From NCBI RefSeq assembly GCF_003203515.1, contig NZ_BGNG01000006.1, forward strand, positions 1 through 64,000: 64,000 nt of DNA, read 5' to 3'. Positions within the stretch are counted from its first letter, which is position 1; each line of letters opens with the position of its first letter. The position numbers and the translations under genes are program-made. The notes under the pieces are model-generated. The model saw only the letters and a program-made list of their open reading frames with translations, made no database searches and was not told the DNA's origin. Below are positions 1 through 14,100 of this stretch, piece by piece. This DNA comes from Glaciecola sp. KUL10. GTDB taxonomy: Bacteria; Pseudomonadota; Gammaproteobacteria; Enterobacterales; Alteromonadaceae.

Positions 1-1
1 T

Positions 2-2194
2 ATTGTCATTGAGCCAATACAAGTATTTTTGTCACGCTCCAGTATTTCGTTAACCCATGATGTAGGCTTGTCTAACTGCCCAAATGATTTTGATCCCGTC
101 AGTGTTTCGATAACGGATAACCAAGCCTTCACTATAGAAAACGTAAGTATAAACGGCAGTCTTTCATCACTTATTGATGTCGATATTTCTCCAGCAACAT
201 CTTCTGAAGCTAAATCAATTCAGGCAAGGTTTAATTGTTTAAGCTTCTCGGCGGGTAGCTTCTCAGGCACTATTACGGCAACTGCTATCAATGACGTTAG
301 CGGTGCCACACAAACCTTTTCGATCAATGTTTCACTTGAGGTGAGTGAACAGGAATTACCGATTAACTTGTCAACCAGCAGTATTTCATTAACTCATACT
401 GTCGGCGAAAGTAGTTGCCCAGATGATTATGATTTGGTTATTGCTGAATCTGCGCTTGATGAAGACTTTACGATTAAAGATATTCAAGTTTCTGGTGACG
501 TTGCAAGCAGAATAGACGTTGATGTGACGCCCAATACACCTAATTTCACACAAACAATTGCGGTCTCATTCAACTGCAGTAACACGATCGTTGGTAATTT
601 CAGCGGTACCTTGACCATGACAGCCGAGGACGTTGCTACTGGGCGAGAAAAGCAATTAAGTTTGCAGATCAATCTAAGTGTTAACAGTGTTCCTTTTAAT
701 ATTACCCTTTCTAATTCAAGTCTTATTGATGAGCATGTGGTGGGCACTGACGCATGTCCACAACTAATCGGCGATGTTGAAATTAATAGTACTAGTTCAA
801 AAGATTTTATTATCTCAGGTTTAAGCGTTTCGGACAGTTCAGTGGCAAATGTGATTGAGGCGCAAACCCTTTCAAATAGCCCTAGTACCTCACAGACTGT
901 CAGGGTTGAATTTAACTGTGATGATGCAACAAATAACGTTTATCGGGGAACCGTGAGTGGTAATGCAGAGCACCCATCCACTGGCGAATCGATCAGTTTT
1001 GAAATAGACATTGAATTTGAGGTTAGCACCCCTCCCATTGATTACCTAATTGATCCAAACCCAGTGCAAAATATATACACTGTCGGCAGCAGTAATTGTC
1101 CAAGCAGGTTGACTGAAGTAGTACTGCAACACAACAATAACGAAGACCTATTGTTGGCAGAGGTGCAAATGATTGGGACGCTATCCTCAGATATCAATTT
1201 ATCCTTTGAACCTTCACTAGGAAGTGAAGATTCTCTGCATATTATTTATGTAACTTTTAATTGTAACGACTTAACGCCAGGTATTCGCACGGGAACCATT
1301 ACAGGTGAGGTCGAAGAGTTTGACACTGGCATCTTTGAGACATTTACTGTTGATGTGACATTGGAAGTTGTAGATGGCGTGCGATTGCGACTAGGTGTCG
1401 TGGAATCGAGCTTAGGCAGCGGTTCTTCATTACCTTCCCAAGCGGTTAACAATGAGCTACTTGATTTTTCAGCCCAAGAAACCAAACCAGAAGTAATACC
1501 TGAGTTAGTGACTCAAAATAGTGAAGGTACACAAACAAGCAGGCCTAACGGCTTGATTAGAAAACTTCCAAATGATGAGCCAGCCTTAACTCCTCGAAAA
1601 ACAAGATCTGGCACCTTACTCTCTACAGAATTAGCATCAGAAGAATTAGCGGAACTAAAAGAGGTATTACAAAATGCCAATGTTGAACCTACCCTTGAAG
1701 CAGCGCCGAATGATGGGAGCCCAATTCAAAACAACGAAGCAACAGAGACAAATAACGAATTGCCCCTGATTGAAGAAAATAGCACACAATCTGGTTTTGT
1801 GGTGCAACGGGTTGAACAGAATCGCAGTATCAACATTAGCGATCAAGCTAATCAACGTCAAAACCTAAGAGCACAGAAACTTCAAGCCGATCGGCTAAGT
1901 GCAGAAAAGCTAGAGTCTCGAAGGCTTCAGGCTAACAGTCTAAGTACTAAGAATATTAGTGCTGATTCACTTTTTGATAGCCAGAACCAAAGCCTACAAA
2001 TTATTGAAGATAGACAAAATGCTTTACAACAAAAATTCCAAGAAAGAGAAGCACGGGCTGCCCAATTTCAACAAGACAGAATCAATAACTGGTTAAAGCG
2101 AAACCGATTACAGCGCATTGAATCAACTCAAAAAGAAACCAATGCTTCTGAGGCGCAAACTCAACAGAGCCAAGGAGCAGACGATGACAAATAA
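2..2194 (+). CDS. Exported repeat protein, 5'-truncated by window edge
   Basis: The frame is open from base 2, so the true start lies upstream; a TTG at 29 falls inside the first repeat and is unlikely to be the start. I recognise no named family. About 730 residues are visible. The first ~450 form four repeats of ~110 residues (roughly nt 20-355, 356-700, 700-1035, 1035-1375). Each opens with a pattern like SISLTHTVGESSCP and has a second cysteine in an FNC motif near its middle, so each probably forms a disulfide-linked beta-sandwich (Ig-like, inferred). Next comes an acidic, low-complexity linker, then eight 5-residue units (nt 1856-1975) and a charged Gln/Arg-rich helical tail. The 3' end overlaps the following giant gene by 11 bases, so the two are probably co-translated and work together outside the cell. 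Function unknown. Confidence 0.8.
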   Translation: MVIEPIQVFLSRSSISLTHDVGLSNCPNDFDPVSVSITDNQAFTIENVSINGSLSSLIDVDISPATSSEAKSIQARFNCLSFSAGSFSGTITATAINDVSGATQTFSINVSLEVSEQELPINLSTSSISLTHTVGESSCPDDYDLVIAESALDEDFTIKDIQVSGDVASRIDVDVTPNTPNFTQTIAVSFNCSNTIVGNFSGTLTMTAEDVATGREKQLSLQINLSVNSVPFNITLSNSSLIDEHVVGTDACPQLIGDVEINSTSSKDFIISGLSVSDSSVANVIEAQTLSNSPSTSQTVRVEFNCDDATNNVYRGTVSGNAEHPSTGESISFEIDIEFEVSTPPIDYLIDPNPVQNIYTVGSSNCPSRLTEVVLQHNNNEDLLLAEVQMIGTLSSDINLSFEPSLGSEDSLHIIYVTFNCNDLTPGIRTGTITGEVEEFDTGIFETFTVDVTLEVVDGVRLRLGVVESSLGSGSSLPSQAVNNELLDFSAQETKPEVIPELVTQNSEGTQTSRPNGLIRKLPNDEPALTPRKTRSGTLLSTELASEELAELKEVLQNANVEPTLEAAPNDGSPIQNNEATETNNELPLIEENSTQSGFVVQRVEQNRSINISDQANQRQNLRAQKLQADRLSAEKLESRRLQANSLSTKNISADSLFDSQNQSLQIIEDRQNALQQKFQEREARAAQFQQDRINNWLKRNRLQRIESTQKETNASEAQTQQSQGADDDK
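1856..1975 (+). repeat. Eight tandem 15-base (5-residue) units
   Basis: The protein reads RQNLR, AQKLQ, ADRLS, AEKLE, SRRLQ, ANSLS, TKNIS, ADSLF without interruption. Leu or Ile is always fourth, and the first residue is mostly Ala. The five-residue period recalls pentapeptide-repeat proteins, but the Ala-Leu spacing is one residue longer than the canonical A(D/N)LXX, so either a short beta-helix or an unusual amphipathic helix is possible. Confidence 0.7.
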
Positions 2195-5100
2195 ACTGCT
2201 CTATTTTTTAAGCTGTAGTTTGCTTTTATTTTTCTTAACAAGCAGCAAAGTCATCGCTCAAAATGAAACGTCGAATACACCTGAATGGTGGCAAACACTA
2301 GGCTTGAAAGGTTTAGATATTGCTCAATCGTCCAATGATGACCTTTGGGTAGTGGGCTTGGATGGTCGCGCGTACCGTTTTAATCCTGAACGATCAATTT
2401 GGATCCCTTGGGGTAATTTGCAGAACTTAGTCAGAATTGATGTTGCACCTAGCGGATGGGCTGTTTCTATTGACGCAAGTGGGAATACGTTTTTATCGCC
2501 TGTTGACAGTAGCGGCAGATGGCAAGCGCTAAATATTAGCGCCAGTGATGTGGGAATTGCCAATGACACAATCTGGTTGACGGGCTTGGATGGTATTATT
2601 TATCGCTCCATCACTGATGACAATGGGCAGCTTTCGTTTGAAACGATTCGTTTATTCGCCTCTCGAATAAGTGCGTTAGACGAACGGACTGCTTATGCGT
2701 TAGACCCATCTGGGAGCGTAATAAAAATTGAAGGAAATGATGCTACTCAAGTTGACAACCTGCCAAATGCGAGCGATATCGCAGTAGGGTCTGAGGGCAG
2801 TATTTATTTAACTGCATTAAATTTTCACGATGTTAGCGCGGGCTTTAATGTTTACCAGTATTCCTTGAAATCAGGTGTACTGAGTACGCTTGATTCTGAG
2901 CTAATCGCTATCACCGCTGGCGCTGATGATGTCTTATATGGATTAAATCAATTCCAATGGGTGGTCGATAACCCCGGTTCTGCAAAGTCAAATCAAAACC
3001 AGTTGTTTACTTTTCAAGATATCTTAGGTGAGTCTCTTACTTTACCTGCAGGCTTAGGTAGTGCTCAAGTGAGTTTATCTGCTCAAGGTGAACTCTTGGT
3101 AGGCGAAACCACTTTAAATGGTAAGCAAACCAAAGTAGCAATAGCGCAAACTTCAGGAATGCGGCACCCCAATATATTTTTCATGCACAAGCGCTTTGAA
3201 CTTAGTGAGTATATTCCTGACATAGAAAAGACCGCGTTTGCAGAGGTCAGTAAGTTTGAGGACGCTGTTTTCAGTATCATTCCCACTGCCAATACGCTTA
3301 TTGCTCTGCCGAATGAAACACAAATAGCGATTAATGCCTATTTTGATACCCAACACAACTTCGCGTTGCAGGAAAATGGTAATTACGCGTTATACGCACA
3401 AGCTGATCTGAATAATTTGCCAGATGGGGCATTGTTTGCACAGCTGATGCAGATGAGTTCAACATCGATTGTTGTCAATTCGGCGCTGCAAAGTTCAATG
3501 TTTAATAATGTGAGTTATCGCGATACACCAGCGTCAGCTTTTGTTGAAGAAGGGGACAGAAGCCTAGAAACGCTAAAGCAGTATTACGGCGACTTTATCG
3601 TTGATGGTCTAGACCTTTACGGTATCTCTGATAATTTGATTGGCGAAAACATAGCTGGTTTGCAAATCATTGATGCTCAGTGGGCAATCAAGCTATCTAG
3701 TGCGCCTGCGGTAGGCGTTTATGTCGATGCTGAGATCAATTTAGACAAACAGTTGGTAAACGATTATTCACTTGCTAGTACAATCAGTTTGAGCAACTTA
3801 CGCTTAGCGTTGGACCCTTTAGCAAATAAAAAACTGAATATCAGCGGACTCGTCAGTGCCGAACAAGCAAACGGAGCACACCAGTTTACTGATATTAATT
3901 TAAGAGCTTTAGACTTTAGCGCCGAATATTACTTGCCATCTGCAGAAGGCTCACAAGCAAACAATACTTTATTAATGACAGGACTTGCCGATTTCAGTTC
4001 AGCTGTCGATCCCAGTATTTCAAGGGAGCTTGCGGTGCTGGTCGAGCTAGAAATGGACGCCAGCAGTAAAGAGGTCACACCAAATATAGTTATAGATACA
4101 GGGCTATATCTGGCCGATCTCACCGGTTTAGATATTCCCGTTGTCAATCAGCTTGCCTTGACGCAAGTGCGTTACTCACCTGCATTAGTCTCGGCAAATG
4201 CTCAAATCGGTAGTGATGATATTGTCATTGCTCGCTATGAGCCACCTTCATATCAAGCGCCTTTATTTTTGTTTTCGCAAAATGCTTTGCGCCTAGAGGC
4301 ATACATTCCAGAGCTCTCAAACACTCCGTTTTCAGGCGCTTTAATGAACAATGCGAGTGTGTTTGCGCGCGGTCCAGGAGTTGACACCTTGACGTTCGCG
4401 AGCACAGAAGATTTACCAGAGTTCATCAAAAATGGATTTTCGGCAAACAGCCAATTATTTCCACTTGAAATACCGCCCGGCGTGACTGCTATCGGTGAAT
4501 ATGTATTAAGTCAAAATGCGGATAAGTCGGAATTAAATGCCTTGGGTGTCCAGTCCAATAGTTATTTTGGTAAGGCGTTTTTCGATTTAGCTTTTTTAGC
4601 TGAAATGGATTTTGACGCGATAGACAACCCTGCAAGATTTTCAACATTTCTCACAGACTTTAACTTTGATATAGAGTTGTTTGTCGGAGCATTTGATATT
4701 CCGGGCTACGAAAATATTATAAAAGCACAAGCAATGTCCGCCCAGTTCTCACGTGAAAACCAGCAGTTTTATTCGGGGTTAGTGGGTACGATAGATTTGT
4801 TAATCCCCCAAGAAGGCAGTGATACTGAACCTTTTACTTTGAGCACTTCAGGTAAAATCCAAGTCACCGAACAAGCAGAAAACATTACCCTTCAAATTGC
4901 TGCATCTACCGCTTTTACTCAGGTCGACGCGAGTGCTCTAAGTTATCAAGCAATAAATGACATTATTGTATTAAGTGCTCAAGCCAGCGACAAATCAAAA
5001 AATAAGGCGACTCAAAACGCTTGGAAAAGCGCGTTTGGTATCGACATGTTATCAGTCAATCAGCTTGCCTTTGTTAGTAGACTTGATTTGGCATCAGAGA

Positions 5101-8100
5101 GTAAAACGCTGAAATTGGATACATGGTTAGATGCAAATTTAGGTAGCGAACCGATAGATGCGATTGGCTCGATTTTGCTTGAAGAAGATACGCAAAAGAA
5201 TGTCTCATTAAACGCGCTAGATTTCTCGATTCCGGGGCCAATTTTGGTGGGCGGTTTACCGAGAATGTCTGAAATCCCAAGCGTGTCTCAATGGCAATTT
5301 AAAGACATGCAGCTAACACTTGACTCTCTTTCTGCAAAGTTTGATTGGACTCAAGAAAATATGCAGGGCAGAGCCTTGCTGAAAGAGTTACCAAAGGTAT
5401 TTGAAACTGAAATTGAGGCAGGGCGAGCAAGTGAACAGGGGATAATGTCAGATTATGAACTTTATGTCGCGTTTTCAAAATTCAAAGCAAATATGCTTTA
5501 TCCTAATGAACTACCTATGCAATTGGGGCAGCTGGAAAGCGCCGAAACGGTACTGGCTTTTAGAACAACAGAAGCATTTTCAAGTGATATCTTAGGCTTA
5601 GGATCAAAGGTAGCAGATCTCTTCTCAGGTCTTATTCAACAAGGCTCTTTTGATTATGATTCGCAAATCGATTTAGTAAAAGGCGTTTCATGGTTTAGTT
5701 CTACCGAACTGTCTAAGTTACCGGACAACACTAATACTGCTTTTCTTAAGCAAGTCTTAACCAAAGAGCTTGGGATAAATGAACCGATTATTTTTTATGG
5801 AACGGCTACTGCGCAAGAAAATGCTTTGCTAGTTGATGCCAGTCTTCAAATAAAGTCTTATGGTTTGCCGGGTGTATCCAGAGAGTTTGTGAATTTCAAG
5901 GATACTATTATTAACCTAAACAACCTTGATGATAGTAATACACTCAAGATTACTAGCTTGGGCGAGGTTTCTCACCCCGACACAAATGCAATGTTGGCGT
6001 TGAACGGTGAAATCAACGTTACTCAGCATGCAGTAGGTCACCTCCAATATAAAGCCAATCTGAAAACCGAACAAACGTGGGAAAACCCGCTTGGGATCCC
6101 ACGTCTAAAGTTTGGTAAAATGGAAGTCCAGATGGATTTGGAAGAAAACGCTCAAACAAACACCGGTAGACTTGCATACAATATTTGTGGCTTGGGTGAA
6201 TATCAGCAAACCAAAGATACCGAGTCGCTAGTCGGCGGCTATAACTGTGTTGAGTTTGAGCCGATGGATCTAACCTTGCCTATCAATGTTGAAAACGTCA
6301 ATCCGAGTTTGGATGGTGCAATCCTATCCATCACATTTACAGACCAACTGAATATTCCATTAAACGTGCTTAGTATAATGCCGAGCTTAAGTGCATTGGA
6401 TGGAAGCGCACTAGCAAATCTCTACCTTGCTCAAAAAGAGATTACTGAAACACCTGCTTATCAGTCTATTGATCAGTTTTTAGATAATGCTCACTTTGGC
6501 CTAAGAAAGATTTATTTGTCGCAAAGCGCGGCCTCTTTTGACGGTGAGCTAAAGCTAAATGAATTCTTATTGTCTGGTCGGGCGACGTTTTTAAGCAATG
6601 ATGTTCCATTGAACAACATTGCTGTTGCGGGTAGCACAGTTAAAAAACAAAGCTTTTTCATGCGCACTGATCGCAGCGTAGAACTGGCAAAGCTCTTGCC
6701 AAAACTCAGCCCTTATGCTGATTTCGATATACCTCAAGGGATGTTCATTATCAGCAATCAAAGCATCGAAGAGCTGGGCTTAAGTGATATTCCAGATGAG
6801 ATTTATCAAGATTTATTCACGGGCTTAGTAGACGCAGATTTAGCCAAATACCTTAATGTTGAAGCAGGGATTTCCTTTGTTTCAAAGATAGTTAGTCGCG
6901 ACTTTCCAAGTTTCGTCCAACAGGATTTACTGGATTACTTCTCTGCGACAGAACCGATTTTGGTTGGCGGAAGAATAGAAGGGCTGTTTACGCCAGAAGT
7001 GCAATCGGGTAGCGATATAACGCCACTGCGCTTATCCGGCTTTAGCCAGATCCAAGGGGTGGCTATCCCTACTTTTGCGATGAACTTCATTGATATCAAC
7101 GATCTTGATACCTCCTTATTTTTTGATGTGAAGCTATCTGACATCGAGCAAAAGATCCCACCCACAGTAAAGCTGCTAGCTAAGATAAAAGACAGCACTA
7201 TCGAGCAAGGCAGTGATTTTAAACTTAACCTTTACAATAGCCAATTAGACTTGGGCATTAGCAACGAACTCGCCTTATTTATTGATACCGATGCGCGTTT
7301 ATTACTCAACCGTTCAACAAATCAATCTGACGAAAATGCTCAAGCTAATATTCAATTCACTGGCACGATGCAGTACAACAATACATTTGCCGACCCCACT
7401 AAAAAAGAGTTTACCGCCAACTTAAAAACTCAAGGCTCATGGAACGAACCGCTGCAAATTCCGAATCTTCAACTGAGTCAATTCTCACTAGAGATACAGC
7501 GGCAGCAAGCTGCTGATACCAACGTTAATGACCTTAAAATCTGTGGCGATATGCTTTATCGAGTCTCCACTACGCCAGTGGATGCAACTGGGTGCATAGC
7601 TGTGGGGGCGCGAGATAAATATATTGCAGAGGTCTTGTTTAACCAGCCTTTGTCTATTCAGTTAGCGGAGTTTTTGAAGCTAACACAGCTTGATACTAGC
7701 AATGGAGTTTGGCAGAACACCTTGCTGAAAAGTGCTAATGATAGCAAGGTAACATTCAATCAACTCTATTTCTCTCGCAATGCACTAGTCGATACCACTA
7801 GCGATGATGCACTTGCCAGCTCTCACACCATGGCGTTTAAAGGTTCAGTCAACTTGTTGGGGCTTCGCTATGACGGCTTTGTCAGTCTTATTAATAAAAA
7901 TGGCGCAGATGCGTTTTTGTTACGCAGCAATTCACCTATCAACTTAAGAGAATTGATGCCCAACAATATAGAGGCACAGGGGTTTGAGCTTCCACAGAGT
8001 GTTTTGAGTATCGCTGATGGTAAATTGGCCGATTTCTCATTGAATAACATGCCCCAATACTTAGCTGATAACTTATTTAAGGGAATTTTAAACTCGCAAC

Positions 8101-11100
8101 AAGCTGATTTTGTGAGTGTGGATTCTGGTTTGGGTATCGTCGCACGGCCTTCACCTGAACAACTGCCATTGAAAATAAAAGACGCATTAAAGCCATTTTT
8201 AAACCAAGAGCAGACAGTATTGCTATCGGGCACTTTTAATGGCTTTTTTACAGAGCCTCTAGAAGATGATGTGATTAATTTACTTGCCGCTGTCGATCAA
8301 ATTGATCTTCCGGTCTTACCTAAAGGACTATTTGAACTCAAGGATATTAGCGCCGAAGTACAAGTGAGTGTGCCACGTTTTCAAGAACCTAGTGTTAAGG
8401 CAATTGCTCGTCTACCCAAATTTTCACCCCCGCAAATTCCCCCATCCTTGGTGAGCTTTTTTGATACGACGATTGATTTGAGTTTAAGTGATGAAAACTC
8501 AGTGTTGATCAATACCCAGGCTAATATAAAACTGCCTGAAACAAGTCAGCGTTTAGTCGTGGTTGGCGCGTTAGGTTTTGAACTGATTGGCAATGATCAA
8601 GTGCTCGAATTGGCACTTAGTTCCGATCAAACTTGGTCTGAACCGCTTGGTATTCCTAGTATCTCTTTTGGCGAATTAGAAAATAATATCGCGTACCAAA
8701 AAATCAATAACCAAGAAGATCTGAAGCTTGAGTACTGCGGCGCAGGCTCAATAAAAATTAATACTTCAATTCATGCAGGAAAAGGCTGCGTTGACTTAGC
8801 GTTTGATATCACTGGTGGCCGATCAGCTAGCAAAGATACGGTGCTTTCAATAGAATTTTTGGACCAAAATGGAGATCCCGAAGATCTATCTATTCCCCTA
8901 ACAGATATGCTGGTGGGTATGACTGATTTGCTGGTACAAAGCGCTCAAGAAGCCGGTGGAGACGAGCAAGAAAACAAAAGCGTTAGCCTTGGCGATATGG
9001 GTATTCCAGATACTACTGTTCTATTATCAAAGCTATATATTGCCAAAGATACTTTTGGTTTCGACGGCGGGTTAAGTATTGCGAATAAAGCGCTGAGCGG
9101 CAGTGGCTTTTTTGTTAACAAAGAAAATAACCTCGCTTTATTCATGCGAAATGACAATCCTTTTAAGCCTAGTGATTGGCTGCCATCTGAACTTGTTCCA
9201 GACCAAGACTTTGCGGTACCTCGTTCAGTTTTCACCTTTAGCTCAAAGGCCTTTCCTAACTTCGAGTTAGACAGTATTCCAGACAAGATCAACAAAACAT
9301 TGTTTGCAAACATTTTATCGCTAGAAACTAGCCAAAAACTCAGAGTCGAAGAGGGTATTGGCTTCGTGATGAAAACGACAACTAATGTCTTTCCTGCCCC
9401 TGTTCGCACGGTAGTTGATGATGTGTTCAACTTGGATTCTGAATTTATTTTGGGTGGAAGCCTTGGTGGGATCTCGGGTGGAGAAAAGTCTGCGTCGTTA
9501 TATACTGAATTTACTGGCTTTTCTCTCCCTGAACTTCCAGCCGATATTATTAAGGTAAACGACAGTGACCTGCGGCTCTTTGTCAAAAAAGTAGTGGGTG
9601 CATCAGTGATTGTCGGCCTTGATACTTCCGCCGAAATAAAAGTACCAAAATTAGATGAGCCCGGGAAAACAGACACGGTTGATACCACACTAAGTCTCGA
9701 GTATGACTTAGCGAATGTCGGCGCTCCTTTCACTTTAAATGCAACCGTCAACGGCACATGGGTCAACCCCTTCGGCTTTGATGATACGACTGTGAACGAT
9801 ACAACAATTAGCATTGGTCCGGCAGCAAGTGGGATTAGAATAGGTATCGACACTGAGAATGCAAACTTCAAAGGGCGACGCTTTCATCTGACCCTAGACA
9901 CTGTTTGGGCTGGGGGCGTGCCTACTCAATTAGCTCTCTTATTTGGTAAGCCAAGTGATGCACCAGATTTGTATATCACTCCTGTGATTCAAGCTGAAAT
10001 CTATGCCAATATTTTAAAGTTAGGCTTTGCTGGTGGTTCAAGCATCCTAGATAATGCCACGTCGCTCGCACTTAAAGAGCTTGAGCAACTGAATATGCAA
10101 AACGCAAATGTCGTCAAAGACAACGTAGTGCGTGGTATTCAAGCGCTCTCCAATGCTGCTAATGCAAGCAGTGATGGGGCGGATAGCCTAAGTGGATTGT
10201 TAAAAAATTCGCCTCTGGCGATGGTTGCCATTAAAAATCCACAAATCTACTTCGCAACGCCCGGTAATGCACTTCCTGCAAAAGACGGTATTGAAAGGCC
10301 ACCTTTAGGGTTAGGTTTATTTGCTCAGGGGTCACTAATACTCGATTTAGGGCCTTATGAAACTGAAATGGCTTCAGGGATTTCAAAAGTTAATCTGTTA
10401 GAAGGTGTCTATGTGAGTGGCCGAATAGACGGCAAAACGCCGTTTAACGGTACTTCACTCACGGTAACGGGGAATCAGCCCCTTTTCGGTTTGATCCCTA
10501 GTATCAGCATGAAAGGCACAATTACAGCGCCAGGCTTTCAAATGCTAGAGTTTCCTGCGCTCATCAGTGGTGATTTTAACTTTAGTAAGCCGGTTACCTC
10601 AGCCACAGTGAATATGTCTGGCGACGTCAATATTGCAGGAGGCGCGGTTTCTCGTTCGTTCAGCGGCAGTATCAGCCCAACAAGGTTTGAAGTAAATTCT
10701 AGCCCTGACGGATGTATCGATATACCTGTGCGGGTTGGTGTTGGATTGACCATTAACCCTGCCTCACCTTGGTCGATCATTCATCCAGATATCTTAATTA
10801 ATAATGGTATCTATCCAGCGCCACCTGATGTGGTGGGGTGTTTAGGCGAATTAGGTGAGCAGTTGGCTAAAGCGGGTGAGAAGCTAGGTGAAGCAGGTGC
10901 TTATGTCGGCGGTAAAGGTCTTGAATATGGGCAGCAGGGTTTCACTTTTGTGATGGGAGGAGCAAGCGCTGCATTGGGACTTGCAGGTCCGTTAGGTAGT
11001 GAACTTGGTAAAGCCTTAGCGGCTGCTACACAAATCACAAATGAAAGCCTTGACGCTATTCGTTCGGGTAATGTTATTGCGATTGGTGCAACAGTCGGTG

Positions 11101-14100
11101 CCGCTTTAAGTAATCTAGGAAGTGCTTTTGCTGACTTCTTTTCTGGCGGTCTGTTTGATGATGACGATCCCCCGCCCACCTACCCACCGCACCCGCAAGC
11201 TTGTAAAGATGATTTTTATTTTAATCAAACATTTAAGCAGTGCTTTCACAAAAACATGATGGTGTTTGAGCACACTGGCAACCCAGGGGCCCAACCAAGC
11301 TGTTTACGTGCAAGAGGAGAATCTTTGGATGTCGTTAGGTGTAACGGACTAACCGATACGCAATTTATCCTTAACGATAAAACCCAGCAAATAAAAACAG
11401 CGCCTCACTACTGGAATGCGCTAGCTTCTTATTATCCTGCTTCAGATACAAAATGCATGGTAGCAGAAAATAACGGCCAAACGGTCGATGTCAAACTTGT
11501 ATCTTGTAATTATAGCAGTGCCTTACCTCATAGCGATGAATGGACTTATACTGCAAATGGCGAGTTAGTCACCATCGTCGGCTCACAACAACTTTGCCTT
11601 GATACGATCAATGGTGCAGAGGAAGGTTGGGCCAGTATGAGAGCTTGTAATGCAATCGGTGAACAAGCTAATACTAATCCTCTTAAGTGGACGGGTAGTG
11701 CATATTTCCCTGATTACGCGCGTGCATATGGCCATGGATATCGCGGTCACTTGAAGTCTCCGCACCCAGCGCTTCATGACAAGTGTATGGGACCTGCTCA
11801 TCGCCATATGGAAATGAAAGATAGTTGTGGCCAAGCAAACAATTTGTGGCGACTCAATTATTACAATGACAAAGAAGTGCAATTGGTTTTTCCAGATAAG
11901 CTAGATGGAACGGCATTTTGCATGACTAAACATGGTCCTGAACTAGAAGGGGGGACCTTTGAAGCAGTCGGTTTCCATTGTGCACCAGTGGCCGATACTC
12001 AGCTGTTTCACTTAGCGCCAGTATCAAATTTCAATAACTTTGATCATGCCGACCCCGGCAGAGGACCAAGAGAGGGTGCTTTTGTAGTTAAAGTACCCAA
12101 TGAAAACTTGTGCTTGCAGTACCGCAATAGCAGTAAAAAGTTTGACCGCTTTGGTCCCTGTCAAAATGGGGCGTTGAAGAACTTTATTTTTGAGCCCAAT
12201 TCACGCATTAGACGAGAACTAAGAGAAGACGCTGAAAGACAGGCAAGTGAAGCACTTCTGGCGCAACAGGCACAACAAATCAAATCAGGGCATATCGAAG
12301 CTAATAGAACAGCGTTAAGGTTTGTTGAATCTGGAGCTTGTTTAGCTTTCATGTCACGTTCGCAATGGTTGGCAACCGGTACTCAAGAACCGATTAATCA
12401 AAAAGCATCCAATGGTAACTTATGTCCCAGTGCATATAGTATGAACCTAAGTGAGTTTGGTGCAGGTTATCGAATTGAAACAAGTCAAAACAGGTGCTTG
12501 ACGCTCACTCCGCGCGGTAATATTAGGGTGGAACCTTGTGTATTTACACACGCTAATCAAGTGTGGCAAAAGCACATATTTGAGGGCAGTGAGGGCGCAT
12601 TTGCACTTATCGATGCTGCTTCAGATCAGTGTATAACCTTTAATGGATCAAATCGCCCACTTACTATGAGTCAGTGTGGGCAAGCGTCTCAGTTACTTAA
12701 ACACGAATTTAGTATCAAAGACCCAGTAGAAAACACTATCGATATTTCGTCATTGCAGCGAACAGAATTATATGAACAAGCTTTAGCAATGGGGCATTCT
12801 CAAGACGTCAGCATGCAAGTGATCAACCTCAACCATGAAAAATGCTTGTCAATTGAGCCAGATGAAATGTTCTATCTAAATGGTCGCAGCGAATTGCTAT
12901 TCAAAGATTGTCAGTATGAATATTTTAATGCCTTAGAAAAAGAAAATGCCATTCGATTCTTAGACGCTACGGACACCCCTGAACCAGATGATGTCAGAAT
13001 ATTTAGCGACCAACTACAGCTTTGCTTGGGGCTACCCATCAATACATTAGTTAATGGCGAACACTTTGTAGATCTGCCGCCTAATGAATATGAAAACAAG
13101 CAAGTAGGTTTAGTCGCCTCTTATTGTCAAAACCAAAAGGTGGGGCAAGTATTTAAAAAATTGCCTAATCCAACAGGCGATGGTTTTAGATTGGTCAATA
13201 ACAGTTTAATCACTAGTGATATTGGTGCGCCAATGTGTATTAATACTCAAGCATCTAGTGATTCTTCTTTTGCGCAGTACCCAGTTTTTGCTTCACCATG
13301 TACTAACGCTGCCGATGTGTTTAGTTTTGGTGAAGCATGGCTTGTTGATGAAGCTGTGTCACCAATTATTGTGGCGGCTCAAGCCCCCTACTTAACAGAG
13401 AAACCCAATTATTCCGAAATCAATGTTGAACCTACAATGGTTAAATTGGGCTTTCACCCTCGCTTTAATGGTTTTGGCAAGCTATCAATCTTAGGTAATG
13501 GGGGAGATTCGCAAATATCAGGCTGTCTAGTAGGCAAACAAAGCGCTGAGTTTAGGTTTGGTGATGATGATAACGAATCGCGCTCAAGAGCTGGACGAGA
13601 TTCTTGTGATCAAAACTCTGGACGTGACGCGTCGATTGCAATACTCAATTCAGAACGCAATGACGGCACGGTAAGAGTCTATTTTGAAAACACCGAATTG
13701 TGTCTAACCTTAAACGAACAAAGTGATGAAAATCCACAGGGACTATGGACACTTGACACATGTGAGTTTGGAAACAACAGTCAGATATTGGCGCTAACAA
13801 TCAATAATGCAAACACACGACGTGGTATTCCTGAAAATATCTCCTTTAGAAATATGAGTGGTAGTCGGTCAATTTATCTAAATAATAATAACGGAAGGGC
13901 ATTACTTTCTCGTCAGCCAGGAGGCGGAGGTGCCAGACCGAGTTATGTATTTAAGCGAACGCGAACTTCTGACTTTAACTTAGAATTTATCCGAACACCT
14001 GAGGCACCAGGTGATAACGCAGCACAAATGAATCCAGACGTTTTAGCAAGGGCTCGTCAGGCTGCGGCGACAGAGTTTTCAGATGAATTTAGTATGCAAT

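Noticed and set aside
29-2194. TTG at 29 as the real start of the first gene
   Set aside because: The frame is open to base 2 and the TTG lies inside a repeat that is complete in the other three copies, so the gene begins before the window.
8945-9871. 308-residue open frame on the minus strand inside the giant gene
   Set aside because: It is antisense to a region with clear repeat structure, is Ser/Pro/Lys-rich without domain motifs, and has no convincing ribosome site; a shadow frame.
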